From Andeanibacterium fulvum (GTDB lineage Bacteria; Pseudomonadota; Alphaproteobacteria; Sphingomonadales; Sphingomonadaceae), in contig NZ_JBANRM010000002.1 in assembly GCF_037154085.1 (NCBI RefSeq), positions 1-64,000 of the forward strand: a DNA stretch of 64,000 nucleotides. Reading direction: 5' to 3'. Made by a program: the position numbers and the translations under genes. Below are positions 16,712-25,028 of the stretch, in pieces. The notes under the pieces are model-generated. The model did not search any database, had not been told where the DNA came from, and was given only the letters and a program-made list of their open reading frames with translations. Position 1 is the stretch's first letter, and every line of letters begins with the position of its first letter.

Positions 16712-17157
16712 TGGCCCGCCTGGGAATTGAGCGAAAAGCGCAGGCTGGTCGCCTCGTAGCCTTCCCGCTCGTAGAACCGGTGGGCGTCCTTGCGCTTATT
16801 ATTGCTGGTGACTTCGATCATGGCGCAGCCGCGCGCCTCGAGCGCCGTCTCGCCCGCGCGCAGCAGCGCCGCGCCGATCCCCCGGCCGCGCAGGCCTTCT
16901 TCCACCACCAGCATGGAAATACGCCCCACGGGCCTTGCGCGGTGGAGCACCGGCATGACCGAGGTTGTGACGCAACCGACAACACGCCCGTCCAGTTCGG
17001 CCACCAGTGCATCCATGCGGGCCGCCTCGATCAGTGGCAGGCGCGCGGCGATATCGGCCGCGCTGCTTCCCGGATGGCCCAGCTGGTCGACCAGCACGGC
17101 AATCGCCGCGGCATCGTCCTGCCGGGCAGGGCGGATCAGGAGGCCCGATGCGCCCAT
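16708..17157 (-). CDS. GNAT family N-acetyltransferase
   Basis: 149 residues from MGASGLLIRPARQDDAAAI, 7 bases after the guaA stop. Motif A is RISMLVVEEGLRGRGIGAALLRAGE with the acetyl-CoA pyrophosphate loop (R/QxxGxG/A); motif B is DAHRFYEREGYEATSLRFSL. Substrate unknown: it resembles the small stand-alone acetyltransferases that modify amines or ribosomal proteins. Operon guaA-GNAT-alkD on the minus strand. Confidence 0.88.
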   Translation of the reverse strand: MGASGLLIRPARQDDAAAIAVLVDQLGHPGSSAADIAARLPLIEAARMDALVAELDGRVVGCVTTSVMPVLHRARPVGRISMLVVEEGLRGRGIGAALLRAGETALEARGCAMIEVTSNNKRKDAHRFYEREGYEATSLRFSLNSQAGH

Positions 17158-17164
17158 GCGCGGA

Positions 17165-18739
17165 TCATTCCCACTCGATCGTGCCGGGCGGCTTCGACGT
17201 ATAGTCATAGACCACGCGGTTGATGCCGCGCACTTCATTGATGATGCGCGTGGCGACGCGGCTGAGGAAAGCCGCGTCATAGGGATAGATATCGGCGGTC
17301 ATGCCATCGGTGCTGGTCACAGCACGCAGGGCGCAGACGCTGTCATAGGTGCGCCCATCGCCCATCACGCCCACGGTCTTGACCGGCAGCAGCACGGCGA
17401 ATGCCTGCCAGATCGCATCGTAGAGCCCGGCATTGCGGATCTCTTCGAGATAGATCGCATCGGCCTTGCGCAGGATGTCGCAGCGTTCCTTGGTCACTTC
17501 GCCCGGAATGCGGATGGCAAGGCCCGGCCCCGGGAAGGGGTGACGGCCCACGAATATCTCAGGCAGGCCCAGTTCGCGGCCCAGCGCGCGGACCTCGTCC
17601 TTGAACAATTCGCGCAGCGGTTCCACCAGCTTCATGTTCATGCGTTCGGGCAGGCCGCCCACATTGTGGTGGCTCTTGATCGTCACCGAAGGCCCGCCGG
17701 TGAAGGAAACGCTTTCGATCACGTCGGGATAGAGCGTGCCCTGCGCCAGGAAGTCCGCCCCGCCGATCTTCTTCGCCTCGGCCTCGAACAGATCGATGAA
17801 GGCCTTGCCGATGAACTTGCGCTTGGCTTCCGGATCGGTGACGCCGGCCAGACCGCCCAGGAACATCTCTTCCGCATCCACATGGACCAGCGGGATATTG
17901 TAGTGATCGCGGAACAGGGTCACGACCTGCTCGGCCTCATTCATGCGCATCAGCCCGTGATCGACGAACACGCAGGTCAGCTGATCGCCGATCGCCTCGT
18001 GGATCAGCACGGCGGCCACGGCGGAATCGACGCCGCCCGAAAGGCCGCAGATCACTCGGCCGCTGCCGACCTGGGCGCGGATTTCCTCGATCTTGGTCTT
18101 GCGGAACTCGGCCATGGTCCAGTCGCCCTTGAGGCCGCAGACATGGCGCACGAAATTGGCGATCAGCTTGCCCCCGTCAGGCGTGTGGACCACTTCGGGG
18201 TGGAACTGCGTGCCGTAATAGCGCCGCTCGTCATCCGCGATCAGCGCGAAAGGCGCGCCGTCGCTGGTGGCAACGATACGGAAGCCGGGGGCGAATTTGG
18301 TCACCTTGTCCCCATGGCTCATCCACACCTGATGGCGTTCGCCCACGTCCCACAGCCCGTCGAACAGCACGCAAGGCTCAGTGACGTTGAGGAAGGCGCG
18401 GCCGAATTCGCCGCCTTCGCCCGTTTCGTGGCCGGGGCGGACTTCGCCGCCCAGCTGGTGGCTCATCACCTGCTGGCCGTAGCAGATGCCCAGGATCGGC
18501 AAGCCGCTGTCGAACAGCACCTGCGGCGAGCGCGGGCTGCCCTCGTCGCACACGGAGGCGGGCGATCCGGAAAGGATGATCCCCTTGGGCTTGAGGCGGT
18601 GGAACGCCTCTTCTGCCATGGAGAAGGGAGCGATTTCGGAATAGACCCCGGCCTCGCGCACGCGGCGGGCGATGAGCTGGGTCACCTGGCTGCCGAAATC
18701 GACAATGAGGATGGAGTCGGGAAGGTGGGCTGGTTCCAT
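17165..18739 (-). CDS. guaA: GMP synthase (glutamine-hydrolysing)
   Basis: 524 residues, full length. Converts XMP to GMP. The glutamine amidotransferase domain (1-~200) holds the nucleophile Cys in GICYGQQVMSHQLGG and the His/Glu pair in TQFHPEVVHT; the ATP-pyrophosphatase domain has the P-loop SGGVDSAVAAVL; the C-terminal dimerisation domain ends in the signature KPPGTIEWE. A TATTAA 9 bases before the ATG could serve as a -10 box, giving a very short leader. Confidence 0.97.
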   Translation of the reverse strand: MEPAHLPDSILIVDFGSQVTQLIARRVREAGVYSEIAPFSMAEEAFHRLKPKGIILSGSPASVCDEGSPRSPQVLFDSGLPILGICYGQQVMSHQLGGEVRPGHETGEGGEFGRAFLNVTEPCVLFDGLWDVGERHQVWMSHGDKVTKFAPGFRIVATSDGAPFALIADDERRYYGTQFHPEVVHTPDGGKLIANFVRHVCGLKGDWTMAEFRKTKIEEIRAQVGSGRVICGLSGGVDSAVAAVLIHEAIGDQLTCVFVDHGLMRMNEAEQVVTLFRDHYNIPLVHVDAEEMFLGGLAGVTDPEAKRKFIGKAFIDLFEAEAKKIGGADFLAQGTLYPDVIESVSFTGGPSVTIKSHHNVGGLPERMNMKLVEPLRELFKDEVRALGRELGLPEIFVGRHPFPGPGLAIRIPGEVTKERCDILRKADAIYLEEIRNAGLYDAIWQAFAVLLPVKTVGVMGDGRTYDSVCALRAVTSTDGMTADIYPYDAAFLSRVATRIINEVRGINRVVYDYTSKPPGTIEWE

Positions 18740-18850
18740 CCCGGCGCGTTAATATCAAGCGCGGCGCGCTGTCCAGCCATCGCGCGCGCGCATCCCCCGC
18801 GCGAGGGCGTCAATCCCTGCCCGGAATGTGCAATCGCAGATGAAAATTAT

Positions 18851-18900
18851 GCAACAGAACTGTAATATTTCGCACTTGCAACATTTCGTTGCGTACACCA
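18851..18900 (+). promoter_or_regulatory. Composite urcA-region element, copy 1
   Basis: GCAACA (18851-18856), 11 bases, TTTCGCACTTGCA (18868-18880), then ACCAT (18896-18900). The TTGC half 7 bases before GCAA, seen in the other three copies, is not present here. TTGCA begins 101 bases before the ATG of the 27-codon ORF at 18977. Confidence 0.65.
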
Positions 18901-18976
18901 TTTGCGCCCCCGGAAGCCGAGGGGGCACGAAGCCTTCCGGCTAACCCAAAGAAAACACAAAACGTTAGGTGGACAC

Positions 18977-19060
18977 ATGCGCATCCTCGCGACCCATGTC
19001 CTTCCGCTGCTTGCCGCAGTTTCGACCAGCGGCCTGCTGCTGAGCGCCGCGATCGTCTGA
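18977..19060 (+). CDS. 27-residue hydrophobic small protein
   Basis: Too short for ordinary gene callers. ATG at 18977 preceded by AGGTGG with 5 bases spacing; starts MRILATHVLPLLAAV and runs as one hydrophobic helix to TGA at 19058-19060. Could be a single-span membrane peptide or a leader peptide. Support comes from its own upstream element and its own downstream hairpin (19090-19113), and from a second 27-codon ORF in the same setting at 19827. Function unknown. Confidence 0.5.
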   Translation: MRILATHVLPLLAAVSTSGLLLSAAIV

Positions 19061-19089
19061 TCGCAGCCCTCGCTGGACCCCATATTGAA

Positions 19090-19113
19090 GCCGCTCCCAC
19101 AAGAGGGGGCGGC
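19090..19113 (+). terminator. Hairpin ending the 18977 unit
   Basis: GCCGCTCCC / GGGGGCGGC, 9 pairs including one G-T, loop ACAAGA. No T-run directly behind. Confidence 0.45.
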
Positions 19114-19156
19114 TCCAATTGGCGTTTTGCCCGTTTCAATTCCATGACAGACAGCG

Positions 19157-19220
19157 TTGCTTTTCACGCAATGCCTGGCGCAAATTTCGCATTTGCACAC
19201 ATCGCTTGTGCAGTGCACCA
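19157..19220 (+). promoter_or_regulatory. Composite urcA-region element, copy 2
   Basis: TTGC (19157-19160), 7 bases, GCAATG (19168-19173), 11 bases, TTTCGCATTTGCA (19185-19197), then ACCAT (19216-19220). TTGCA begins 101 bases before the urcA start at 19294, the same distance as in copy 1. Confidence 0.65.
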
Positions 19221-19293
19221 TCGGATCACAGAAAAACGACAAGTCAGGATGACCAAGGAAGGCGGCCGACAGCCACCTCATGGAGTAATCGAA

Positions 19294-19587
19294 ATGCGTA
19301 ATCTTGTCGTAACCGCCCTCGCCGCCATGTGCATCTCGGGTGCCATCGCCACCCCCGCCGCGGCTGAGGAAGTGACCGTGACCGTCACTCACACCGATCT
19401 CGACCTGACCACTTCGGCGGGCAAGAAGGCGCTGGAAACCCGCGTCGCCGCCGCGATCAAGGTCGCCTGCGTCAAGCCGGAAACCCGCGATCTCAAGACC
19501 ATGCAGGCTTGGGAAAGCTGCAAGTCTTCCGCCAAGTCCGGCGCCGAGGAACAGCTGGCCAAGAGCTTCGAGCTCGCCAGCATCTGA
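19294..19587 (+). CDS. UrcA family protein, copy 1
   Basis: 97 residues; signal peptide MRNLVVTALAAMCISGAIATPAAAEE, then EVTVTVTHTDLDLTTSAGKKALETRVAAAIKVAC. This is the UrcA pattern: beta strands with LDLTT and an AIxxAC helix, plus a second Cys in ESCKSSAKSGAEEQL, probably one disulfide. UrcA proteins are secreted proteins named for strong uranium induction in Caulobacter; their activity is not established. ATG preceded by GGAG. Own promoter element and terminator. Confidence 0.88.
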   Translation: MRNLVVTALAAMCISGAIATPAAAEEVTVTVTHTDLDLTTSAGKKALETRVAAAIKVACVKPETRDLKTMQAWESCKSSAKSGAEEQLAKSFELASI

Positions 19588-19614
19588 TCATCGGGCCGCC
19601 GTCGAAAACACAGT

Positions 19615-19645
19615 GCCGCGCCGTCGCTGACGGGGCGGCATTGTG
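19615..19645 (+). terminator. Terminator of urcA copy 1
   Basis: Stem GCCGCGCCGTC / GACGGGGCGGC with a single G-G mismatch and loop GCT; then ATTGTGCTTTTC, including TTTT. Confidence 0.65.
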
Positions 19646-19678
19646 CTTTTCGGGACCCTTGTAAGGTCCGAATTCCTG

Positions 19679-19739
19679 TTGCGCTTGACGCAACACTGCT
19701 CGCGATTTTCGCACTTGCAGCATCGGGGCCTCAGAACCA
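19679..19739 (+). promoter_or_regulatory. Composite urcA-region element, copy 3
   Basis: TTGC (19679-19682), 7 bases, GCAACA (19690-19695), 11 bases, TTTCGCACTTGCA (19707-19719), then ACCAT at about 19736-19740. TTGCA begins 112 bases before the ATG at 19827. Confidence 0.65.
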
Positions 19740-19826
19740 TATGGGCCCCGTAAGCAGTTAGACAGTTTCGCGGGCAGCTCCTCTCCCCCCCTTTGCTGCC
19801 CGCGATACCTTTTCAAGGAGGCAACC

Positions 19827-19910
19827 ATGGCCACTTTCGCAAAGCGCGTCGTCGAACTTTATGTTCGCGGTGCCTCGCGCTACCCGATGCCGTTCATCTG
19901 GACGCTCTGA
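19827..19910 (+). CDS. 27-residue small protein
   Basis: ATG at 19827 with a near-perfect AAGGAGG and 5-base spacing; TGA at 19908-19910. Amphipathic start MATFAKRVVELYVRGASRYP, then a short hydrophobic Trp-containing end. Same length as the ORF at 18977 but unrelated in sequence. It has its own upstream element and a textbook terminator directly behind, which makes a translated small protein likely. Function unknown. Confidence 0.6.
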   Translation: MATFAKRVVELYVRGASRYPMPFIWTL

Positions 19911-19944
19911 GCGTTAGCAGAACGCATCCGCACGGGATGACAGG

Positions 19945-19976
19945 CGGCCGCCCTTCGGGGCGGCCGTTTTCGTTTG
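19945..19976 (+). terminator. Rho-independent terminator of the 19827 unit
   Basis: CGGCCGCCC-TTCG-GGGCGGCCG, a perfect 9-bp stem with tetraloop, followed by TTTTCGTTT. Confidence 0.85.
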
Positions 19977-20008
19977 CACTCGCCCCTCGAGCAGCAGCCA
20001 AAAGGCCG

Positions 20009-20073
20009 TTGCCGAAGACGCAACAACCCGCGAGTTTTTTGCATTTGCACAATTTCCTGCTGCACTGCAGCAT
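20009..20073 (+). promoter_or_regulatory. Composite urcA-region element, copy 4
   Basis: TTGC (20009-20012), 7 bases, GCAACA (20020-20025), 11 bases, TTTTGCATTTGCA (20037-20049), then AGCAT near 20069-20073. TTGCA begins 117 bases before the ATG at 20162. Confidence 0.65.
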
Positions 20074-20161
20074 GATCTTCGACAAAGACAGACCGCTTCA
20101 GGCACCGAGCCTCCGTGAGGGCCCAACGATAAGGTCGCGAAACCTCGAAAAGGAATGTGCA

Positions 20162-20449
20162 ATGCGTAAGTTCATCCTCCCCCTTCTCGCCGTCGCCACC
20201 CTTGCCGGTGCCGCCACCCCCGCCCTCGCCGGCGAAGTGACCATCCGCGTGCGGATGGACGGCATCGACTTCACCGATCCCGCTTCGCTCGATACGGCCA
20301 AGGATCGCATCGACTCCGCCGTTTCCCGCGCCTGCAAGATGCCGGCCATGTTCCGCTTCTACGGCAAGCAGGCCGTCGAGGACTGCGTGGCAGACGGCAA
20401 GGCCAAGGCGCTGAACGAGCTGGAAGCCCGCCTCCCTGCCGCCGAATGA
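20162..20449 (+). CDS. UrcA family protein, copy 2
   Basis: 95 residues; signal peptide MRKFILPLLAVATLAGAATPALAGE, then VTIRVRMDGIDFTDPASLDTAKDRIDSAVSRAC and a second Cys in AVEDCVADGKAKAL. Same fold and Cys arrangement as copy 1 (19294) but well diverged, so the duplication is old or the two were recruited separately. Secreted; function unknown. AAAAGGA precedes the ATG at about 9 bases. Confidence 0.85.
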   Translation: MRKFILPLLAVATLAGAATPALAGEVTIRVRMDGIDFTDPASLDTAKDRIDSAVSRACKMPAMFRFYGKQAVEDCVADGKAKALNELEARLPAAE

Positions 20450-20493
20450 GCTAATTCGCGCATCTTCTTCCGCCGCAAGGCGGCAAACGGTTC

Positions 20494-20527
20494 GGCCCGC
20501 TGCACTCCTCTCCCTCTGCAGCGGGCC
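20494..20527 (+). terminator. Terminator-like hairpin of urcA copy 2
   Basis: Perfect 11-bp stem GGCCCGCTGCA / TGCAGCGGGCC with a C/T-rich 12-base loop. Followed by ATTCC, so no strong T-run. Confidence 0.5.
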
Positions 20528-20610
20528 ATTCCATGTCCGGCAGCCGCATCAGGCCGCCACAAGCCTGTGGAACATAGGCTTCAAAGCTTCCTAACCCGGC
20601 CTGTCCTGCC

Positions 20611-20616
20611 TATATG
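20611..20616 (+). promoter_or_regulatory. -10 box predicting a leaderless gyrB mRNA
   Basis: TATATG, then 6 bases, then the ATG at 20623. This geometry places the transcription start on the A of that codon and argues for 20623 rather than 20614 as start. The -35 region is poor. Confidence 0.4.
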
Positions 20617-20622
20617 ATGGAT

Positions 20623-23139
20623 ATGGCAGAGACTCCCGAAAACACCCCGAACACCAACACCTATGGCGCCGACAGCATCAAGGTCCTCAAAGGGCTCGAT
20701 GCGGTGCGCAAGCGCCCCGGCATGTATATCGGCGATACCGACGATGGTTCGGGCCTGCACCACATGGTGTTCGAAGTCTCGGATAACGCGATCGACGAGG
20801 CACTGGCCGGCCATTGCGACCTGGTTCTGATCGAACTGAACCCGGACGGCTCCGTCTCGGTGGAAGATAACGGCCGCGGCATTCCCACCGACATTCACCC
20901 CGAAGAAGGCGTTTCCGCCGCCGAGGTGATCATGACCCAGCTTCATGCGGGCGGTAAGTTCGAGAACACCAGCGACGATAATGCCTACAAGGTCTCGGGC
21001 GGCCTGCACGGCGTGGGCGTGTCGGTGGTGAACGCCCTGTCCGAATGGCTGGAACTGACCGTCTGGCGCGACGGCAAGGAACACTGGATGCGCTTCGAGC
21101 ATGGCGATCCGGTCGGCCCGCTCAAGGTCACGGGCGACGCGCCGGTGCTGGAAAGCGGCCTGCCCAAGAAGGGCACCCGCGTGACCTTCCTCGCCTCGAC
21201 GGACACGTTCAAGAACGTCACCGAGTTCGATTTCGAAAAGCTGGAGCATCGCTATCGCGAGCTCGCCTTCCTCAATTCGGGCGTGCATGTCCTGCTGCGC
21301 GACAAGCGCCATGCCGAAGTGGCCGAACACGATCTCTATTACGAAGGCGGCATCGCGGCTTTCGTCAAATATCTCGACCGCAACAAGCAGCCCCTGCTGG
21401 CCGATCCCATCGCGATCAGTTCCAACCGGGACGGCGTGGGGATCGACGTCGCTCTCGAATGGAACGATTCCTATTACGAGAACGTGCTGTGCTTCACCAA
21501 TAACATCCCGCAGCGCGACGGCGGCACCCATCTGGCCGCCTTCCGCGCCGCGCTGACCCGCACGCTCAACTCCTATGCCGAGAAGTCCGGCCTCCTGAAG
21601 AAGGAGAAGGTGAACCTCACCGGCGAGGATATGCGCGAAGGGCTGACCGCTATCGTCTCGGTCAAACTGCCCGACCCGAAATTCTCCAGCCAGACCAAGG
21701 ACAAGCTCGTCTCATCCGAAGTGCGCCAGCCGCTGGAAAGCCTGATGGCGGACAAGATGAACGAGTGGCTGGAAGAGAACCCCGCCAATGCCAAGGAAAT
21801 CGTCCAAAAGGTGGTGGATGCCGCCGCCGCGCGCGAAGCGGCACGCAAGGCCCGCGAACTGACCCGGCGCAAGGGCGCGATGGACATCGCCAGCCTGCCG
21901 GGCAAGCTGTCCGACTGCCGAGAGCGCGATGCCAGCAAGTGCGAATTGTTCCTGGTCGAGGGTGATTCCGCAGGCGGTTCCGCCAAGAGCGGGCGCGACA
22001 GCCAGTATCAGGCGATCCTGCCCCTGCGCGGCAAGATCCTGAACGTTGAGCGCGCCCGGTTTGACCGGATCATCAGTTCCAAGGAAGTGGGCACGCTGAT
22101 CCAGGCAATGGGCACCGGCCTGCGCGACGAATTCAATCTGGACAAGTTGCGTTACCACAAGATCATCATCATGACCGACGCCGACGTGGACGGCGCCCAT
22201 ATCCGCACCCTGTTGCTGACCTTCTTTCATCGCCAGATGCCGGAGATCATCAAGGCCGGGCACCTGTTCATCGCGCAGCCGCCTCTGTTCAAGGTCAGCA
22301 AGGGCCGCAGCGAGGTCTATGTGAAAGACCAGGGCGAGCTTGACCGCTATCTGGTGGAAGCGGGCCTTCAGGGCCGCGTGCTGGAAAACAATCTGGGCAT
22401 CGTGCGCGGCGGAGCGGAACTGTCCGGCCTGGTCGACCATGCCCTGCGCATGAAGAACCTGATGGCCTTCGTGCCGCGCAAATATGATTCGGCCGTGGTT
22501 GAGGCGATGGGCCTTTCCGGCGCGCTCGATCCGGCACTGGCCGAAGCCGCCCGCATGACCGCACTGGAAAAGGCCGCCCGCCATCTGGGCATGGGCGATC
22601 CGGAAGCCGCCTGGAGCGTGGAGCGGCGCGAGGACGGTTCGGTGATCTTCGCCCGCCTGTGGCGCGGGGTGACCGACGTGCACGAAATCGAAGCCGCGTT
22701 CCTCACCAGTGCCGAAGCGCGCAAGATGCACCAGCTCGCCACGCAGATGGCCGAATTCTACGACGCGCCCGCCCGCCTCACCAAGGGCAGCGCCGAAGCC
22801 GAGCCGGAGCCGGAAACTTCCGGCGATGACGAGGATACACCCGCTGTTTCGGTGGTGGCCGATGGCGGGATCACCCGCCCGGCGCAGTTGCTGGAAGCCG
22901 TGCTCGAGGCAGGCCGCAAGGGCCTGTCCATCTCGCGCTATAAAGGCCTGGGCGAGATGAATGCCGAGCAGCTGTGGGAAACCACGCTCGATCCGGAAAA
23001 CCGCGTGCTGCTGCAGGTGAAGGTCGAAGACGCCGACGTGACCGACGAAATCTTCACTCGCCTGATGGGCGACGTGGTGGAACCCCGCCGCGACTTCATT
23101 CAGCAGAACGCGCTGAACGTGGCCAATCTGGACATCTGA
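20623..23139 (+). CDS. gyrB: DNA gyrase subunit B
   Basis: 838 residues from MAETPENTPNTNT (three residues longer if the ATG at 20614 is used). GHKL ATPase: EVSDNAIDEALAGHCD, VEDNGRGIPTDIHPEEGVSAAEV and GGLHGVGVSVVNALSEWL; transducer domain to ~400; TOPRIM with EGDSAGGSAKSGRDSQYQAILPLRGKILNVE and metal-binding DADVDGAHIRTLLLTF; C-terminal RYKGLGEMNAEQLWETTLDPENR and QQNALNVANLDI. An alphaproteobacterial insert (about residues 560-740, acidic EPEPETSGDDEDTP) lengthens it. With GyrA it introduces negative supercoils. Confidence 0.97.
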   Translation: MAETPENTPNTNTYGADSIKVLKGLDAVRKRPGMYIGDTDDGSGLHHMVFEVSDNAIDEALAGHCDLVLIELNPDGSVSVEDNGRGIPTDIHPEEGVSAAEVIMTQLHAGGKFENTSDDNAYKVSGGLHGVGVSVVNALSEWLELTVWRDGKEHWMRFEHGDPVGPLKVTGDAPVLESGLPKKGTRVTFLASTDTFKNVTEFDFEKLEHRYRELAFLNSGVHVLLRDKRHAEVAEHDLYYEGGIAAFVKYLDRNKQPLLADPIAISSNRDGVGIDVALEWNDSYYENVLCFTNNIPQRDGGTHLAAFRAALTRTLNSYAEKSGLLKKEKVNLTGEDMREGLTAIVSVKLPDPKFSSQTKDKLVSSEVRQPLESLMADKMNEWLEENPANAKEIVQKVVDAAAAREAARKARELTRRKGAMDIASLPGKLSDCRERDASKCELFLVEGDSAGGSAKSGRDSQYQAILPLRGKILNVERARFDRIISSKEVGTLIQAMGTGLRDEFNLDKLRYHKIIIMTDADVDGAHIRTLLLTFFHRQMPEIIKAGHLFIAQPPLFKVSKGRSEVYVKDQGELDRYLVEAGLQGRVLENNLGIVRGGAELSGLVDHALRMKNLMAFVPRKYDSAVVEAMGLSGALDPALAEAARMTALEKAARHLGMGDPEAAWSVERREDGSVIFARLWRGVTDVHEIEAAFLTSAEARKMHQLATQMAEFYDAPARLTKGSAEAEPEPETSGDDEDTPAVSVVADGGITRPAQLLEAVLEAGRKGLSISRYKGLGEMNAEQLWETTLDPENRVLLQVKVEDADVTDEIFTRLMGDVVEPRRDFIQQNALNVANLDI

Positions 23140-23161
23140 ATATCCGGACGAATTGAATCCC

Positions 23162-23193
23162 GGCGCGGCTTGGCCCAAGGGCCCGGCCGCGCC
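23162..23193 (+). terminator. Hairpin after gyrB
   Basis: GGCGCGGC / GCCGCGCC enclosing a nested GGCCC/GGGCC; no T-run. Confidence 0.4.
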
Positions 23194-23228
23194 ATGATGC
23201 TGTCATGCATTCCGGCAAGGATTCGCGC

Positions 23229-25025
23229 ATGAAGCGTCTCTCTCCCCGCGCCCTTTTCGCCCCGGCAATCCTTGCCCTCACGCTCTCGGGCTGTGCGGCC
23301 AATTACGATCACGGCACCCTGACCCTGCGCCAGAAGGCGCCCGAGGCCGCGCCTGTCGGGACCGTCTCGGTGGGGATCGTGGCGATCAACGATTTCCATG
23401 GCGCGCTGGAGCCGCCGAACCAGTCTGTCGTGGTGAGCGACGGCAAGGGCGGCGTCACGCTGGTTCCCGCAGGCGGTGCGGCATGGCTGGCTTCGGCGAT
23501 CGATTCGATCCGTGCGCAATATCCCAACAATGCCGTGGTTTCGGCAGGCGACCTGATCAGCGCCTCGCAACTGGCTTCCTCGCTGTTCCTCGACGAGCCG
23601 GCCATCGGCGTGATGAATCGCATCGGGCTGGACTTCAACGCGGTAGGCAATCACGAATTCGACAGCGGCGAGCAGGAATTGCTGCGCAAGCAGAGCGGCG
23701 GCTGCGCCAAATTCACCTCGCGCGAGCCGTGCCAGGTCGAACAGTTCCGGGGCGCGACATTCCGCTTCCTGTCGGCCAGCACTTTCACCAGGGATGGCGA
23801 GACGCTGTTCCCCGCCACTGGCATAAAGAGCTTCGGCAGCGGTAATGCCAAAGTCAGCGTGGGCTTCATCGGGCTGACGCTGAAGGATACGCCCAGCCTC
23901 GTCTCGCCGGACGGAGTGGCCGGACTCACTTTCGGGGACGAGGCACAGGCGATCAACGCCGCGATCCCCAGGCTGAAAAGCGAAGGCGCGGATGCCATCG
24001 TGGTACTGATCCATCAGGGCGGGCGCACCGGCGGTCAGCCGAATCCAAATGGCTGCGAAGCGCTTTCGGGCGAAATCCTGCCGATCCTTTCCCGGCTCGA
24101 TCCGCGCGTGGACGTGGTCGTTTCCGGCCACACCCATTGGTCCTATGTCTGCGATTACGGCACCATCGATCCCTCGCGCCCCTTCCTGCTGACCAGCGCG
24201 GGCGTGTTCGGCGAATTGGTGACCGATATCGCACTGGAGATCGATCCGGCGGTCGACAGGGTGGTGACCAAGCGCGCCCGCAACGTGATCGTGCAATCGC
24301 GGCCCTATGTCTCCTCGCGCGGGGAGACCGCCAATTCGCCCCTGTTCGAGCAGTTCCAGCCCCGCCCCGACATTGCCGGCTATGTGAAGCTCTATACCGA
24401 TCGGGCGGCGGAGTTCACGCTGCGGCCGGTGGGGGCGCTGGATGGCCCCGCGCTGAAGGGCGAGGGGCCGGACGGCGGCACGGCAGGCAATCTGATCGCC
24501 GATGCGCAACTGGCCGCCACGCGCAAGGCGGGCGCTCGGATCGCCTTCATGAACCCCTTCGGCGTGCGTGCAACGCTGAACCCGGCGCCGGGCGGCGCGC
24601 TGACCTTCGGCGATCTCTACAAGACCCAGCCCTTTGCCAATACGCTGGTGACGCAAACCATGACCGGAGCGGAAATCAAGGCCGTGCTCGAACAGGGCTT
24701 CGACGACAACGCCCCCGAACAGCACCTCTCTCCCTCGACGGGCTTCGTCTACTGGTACGACAGAACGCGGCCCATCGGCGAGCGAGTGGTGCGGATCGAA
24801 CTGGACGGCAAGCCGCTCGACATGAACGCCAGCTACCGCGTGACCACCAACAGCTTTCTGGCTGGCGGGGGCGACAGCTTCACCCTGCTAGCCGCCCAGC
24901 GCGAAGCTACCATCGGCATCAGTGACATCGATGCGCTGGAATTATGGGTGAAGGGAAATACGCCGCGCCCGGTGCCGCAGGAACAGCGCGAAGTGGATGC
25001 CGCGCAGAATGCCACAATCCAGTAG
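23229..25025 (+). CDS. 5'-nucleotidase / UDP-sugar hydrolase family lipoprotein
   Basis: 598 residues. MKRLSPRALFAPAILALTLSGC gives a lipobox (LTLSGC), so it is probably anchored to a membrane facing the periplasm. Metallophosphoesterase domain: AINDFHGALEP, SAGDLISASQLASSLF, GNHEFDSG, VLIHQGG and VVSGHTHWSY supply the dimetal ligands. The C-terminal nucleotidase domain has NPFGVRATLNP and the substrate-stacking region TNSFLAGGGDSFTLL. Expected to release nucleosides and phosphate from extracellular nucleotides. AAGG precedes the ATG; an upstream ATG at 23205 is possible. Confidence 0.92.
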   Translation: MKRLSPRALFAPAILALTLSGCAANYDHGTLTLRQKAPEAAPVGTVSVGIVAINDFHGALEPPNQSVVVSDGKGGVTLVPAGGAAWLASAIDSIRAQYPNNAVVSAGDLISASQLASSLFLDEPAIGVMNRIGLDFNAVGNHEFDSGEQELLRKQSGGCAKFTSREPCQVEQFRGATFRFLSASTFTRDGETLFPATGIKSFGSGNAKVSVGFIGLTLKDTPSLVSPDGVAGLTFGDEAQAINAAIPRLKSEGADAIVVLIHQGGRTGGQPNPNGCEALSGEILPILSRLDPRVDVVVSGHTHWSYVCDYGTIDPSRPFLLTSAGVFGELVTDIALEIDPAVDRVVTKRARNVIVQSRPYVSSRGETANSPLFEQFQPRPDIAGYVKLYTDRAAEFTLRPVGALDGPALKGEGPDGGTAGNLIADAQLAATRKAGARIAFMNPFGVRATLNPAPGGALTFGDLYKTQPFANTLVTQTMTGAEIKAVLEQGFDDNAPEQHLSPSTGFVYWYDRTRPIGERVVRIELDGKPLDMNASYRVTTNSFLAGGGDSFTLLAAQREATIGISDIDALELWVKGNTPRPVPQEQREVDAAQNATIQ

Positions 25026-25028
25026 GCA

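Noticed and set aside
19172..19197. Sigma54-type -24/-12 promoter in urcA element copy 2
   Set aside because: TGGC and the downstream GC are one base out of register and the GG is missing in the other three copies.
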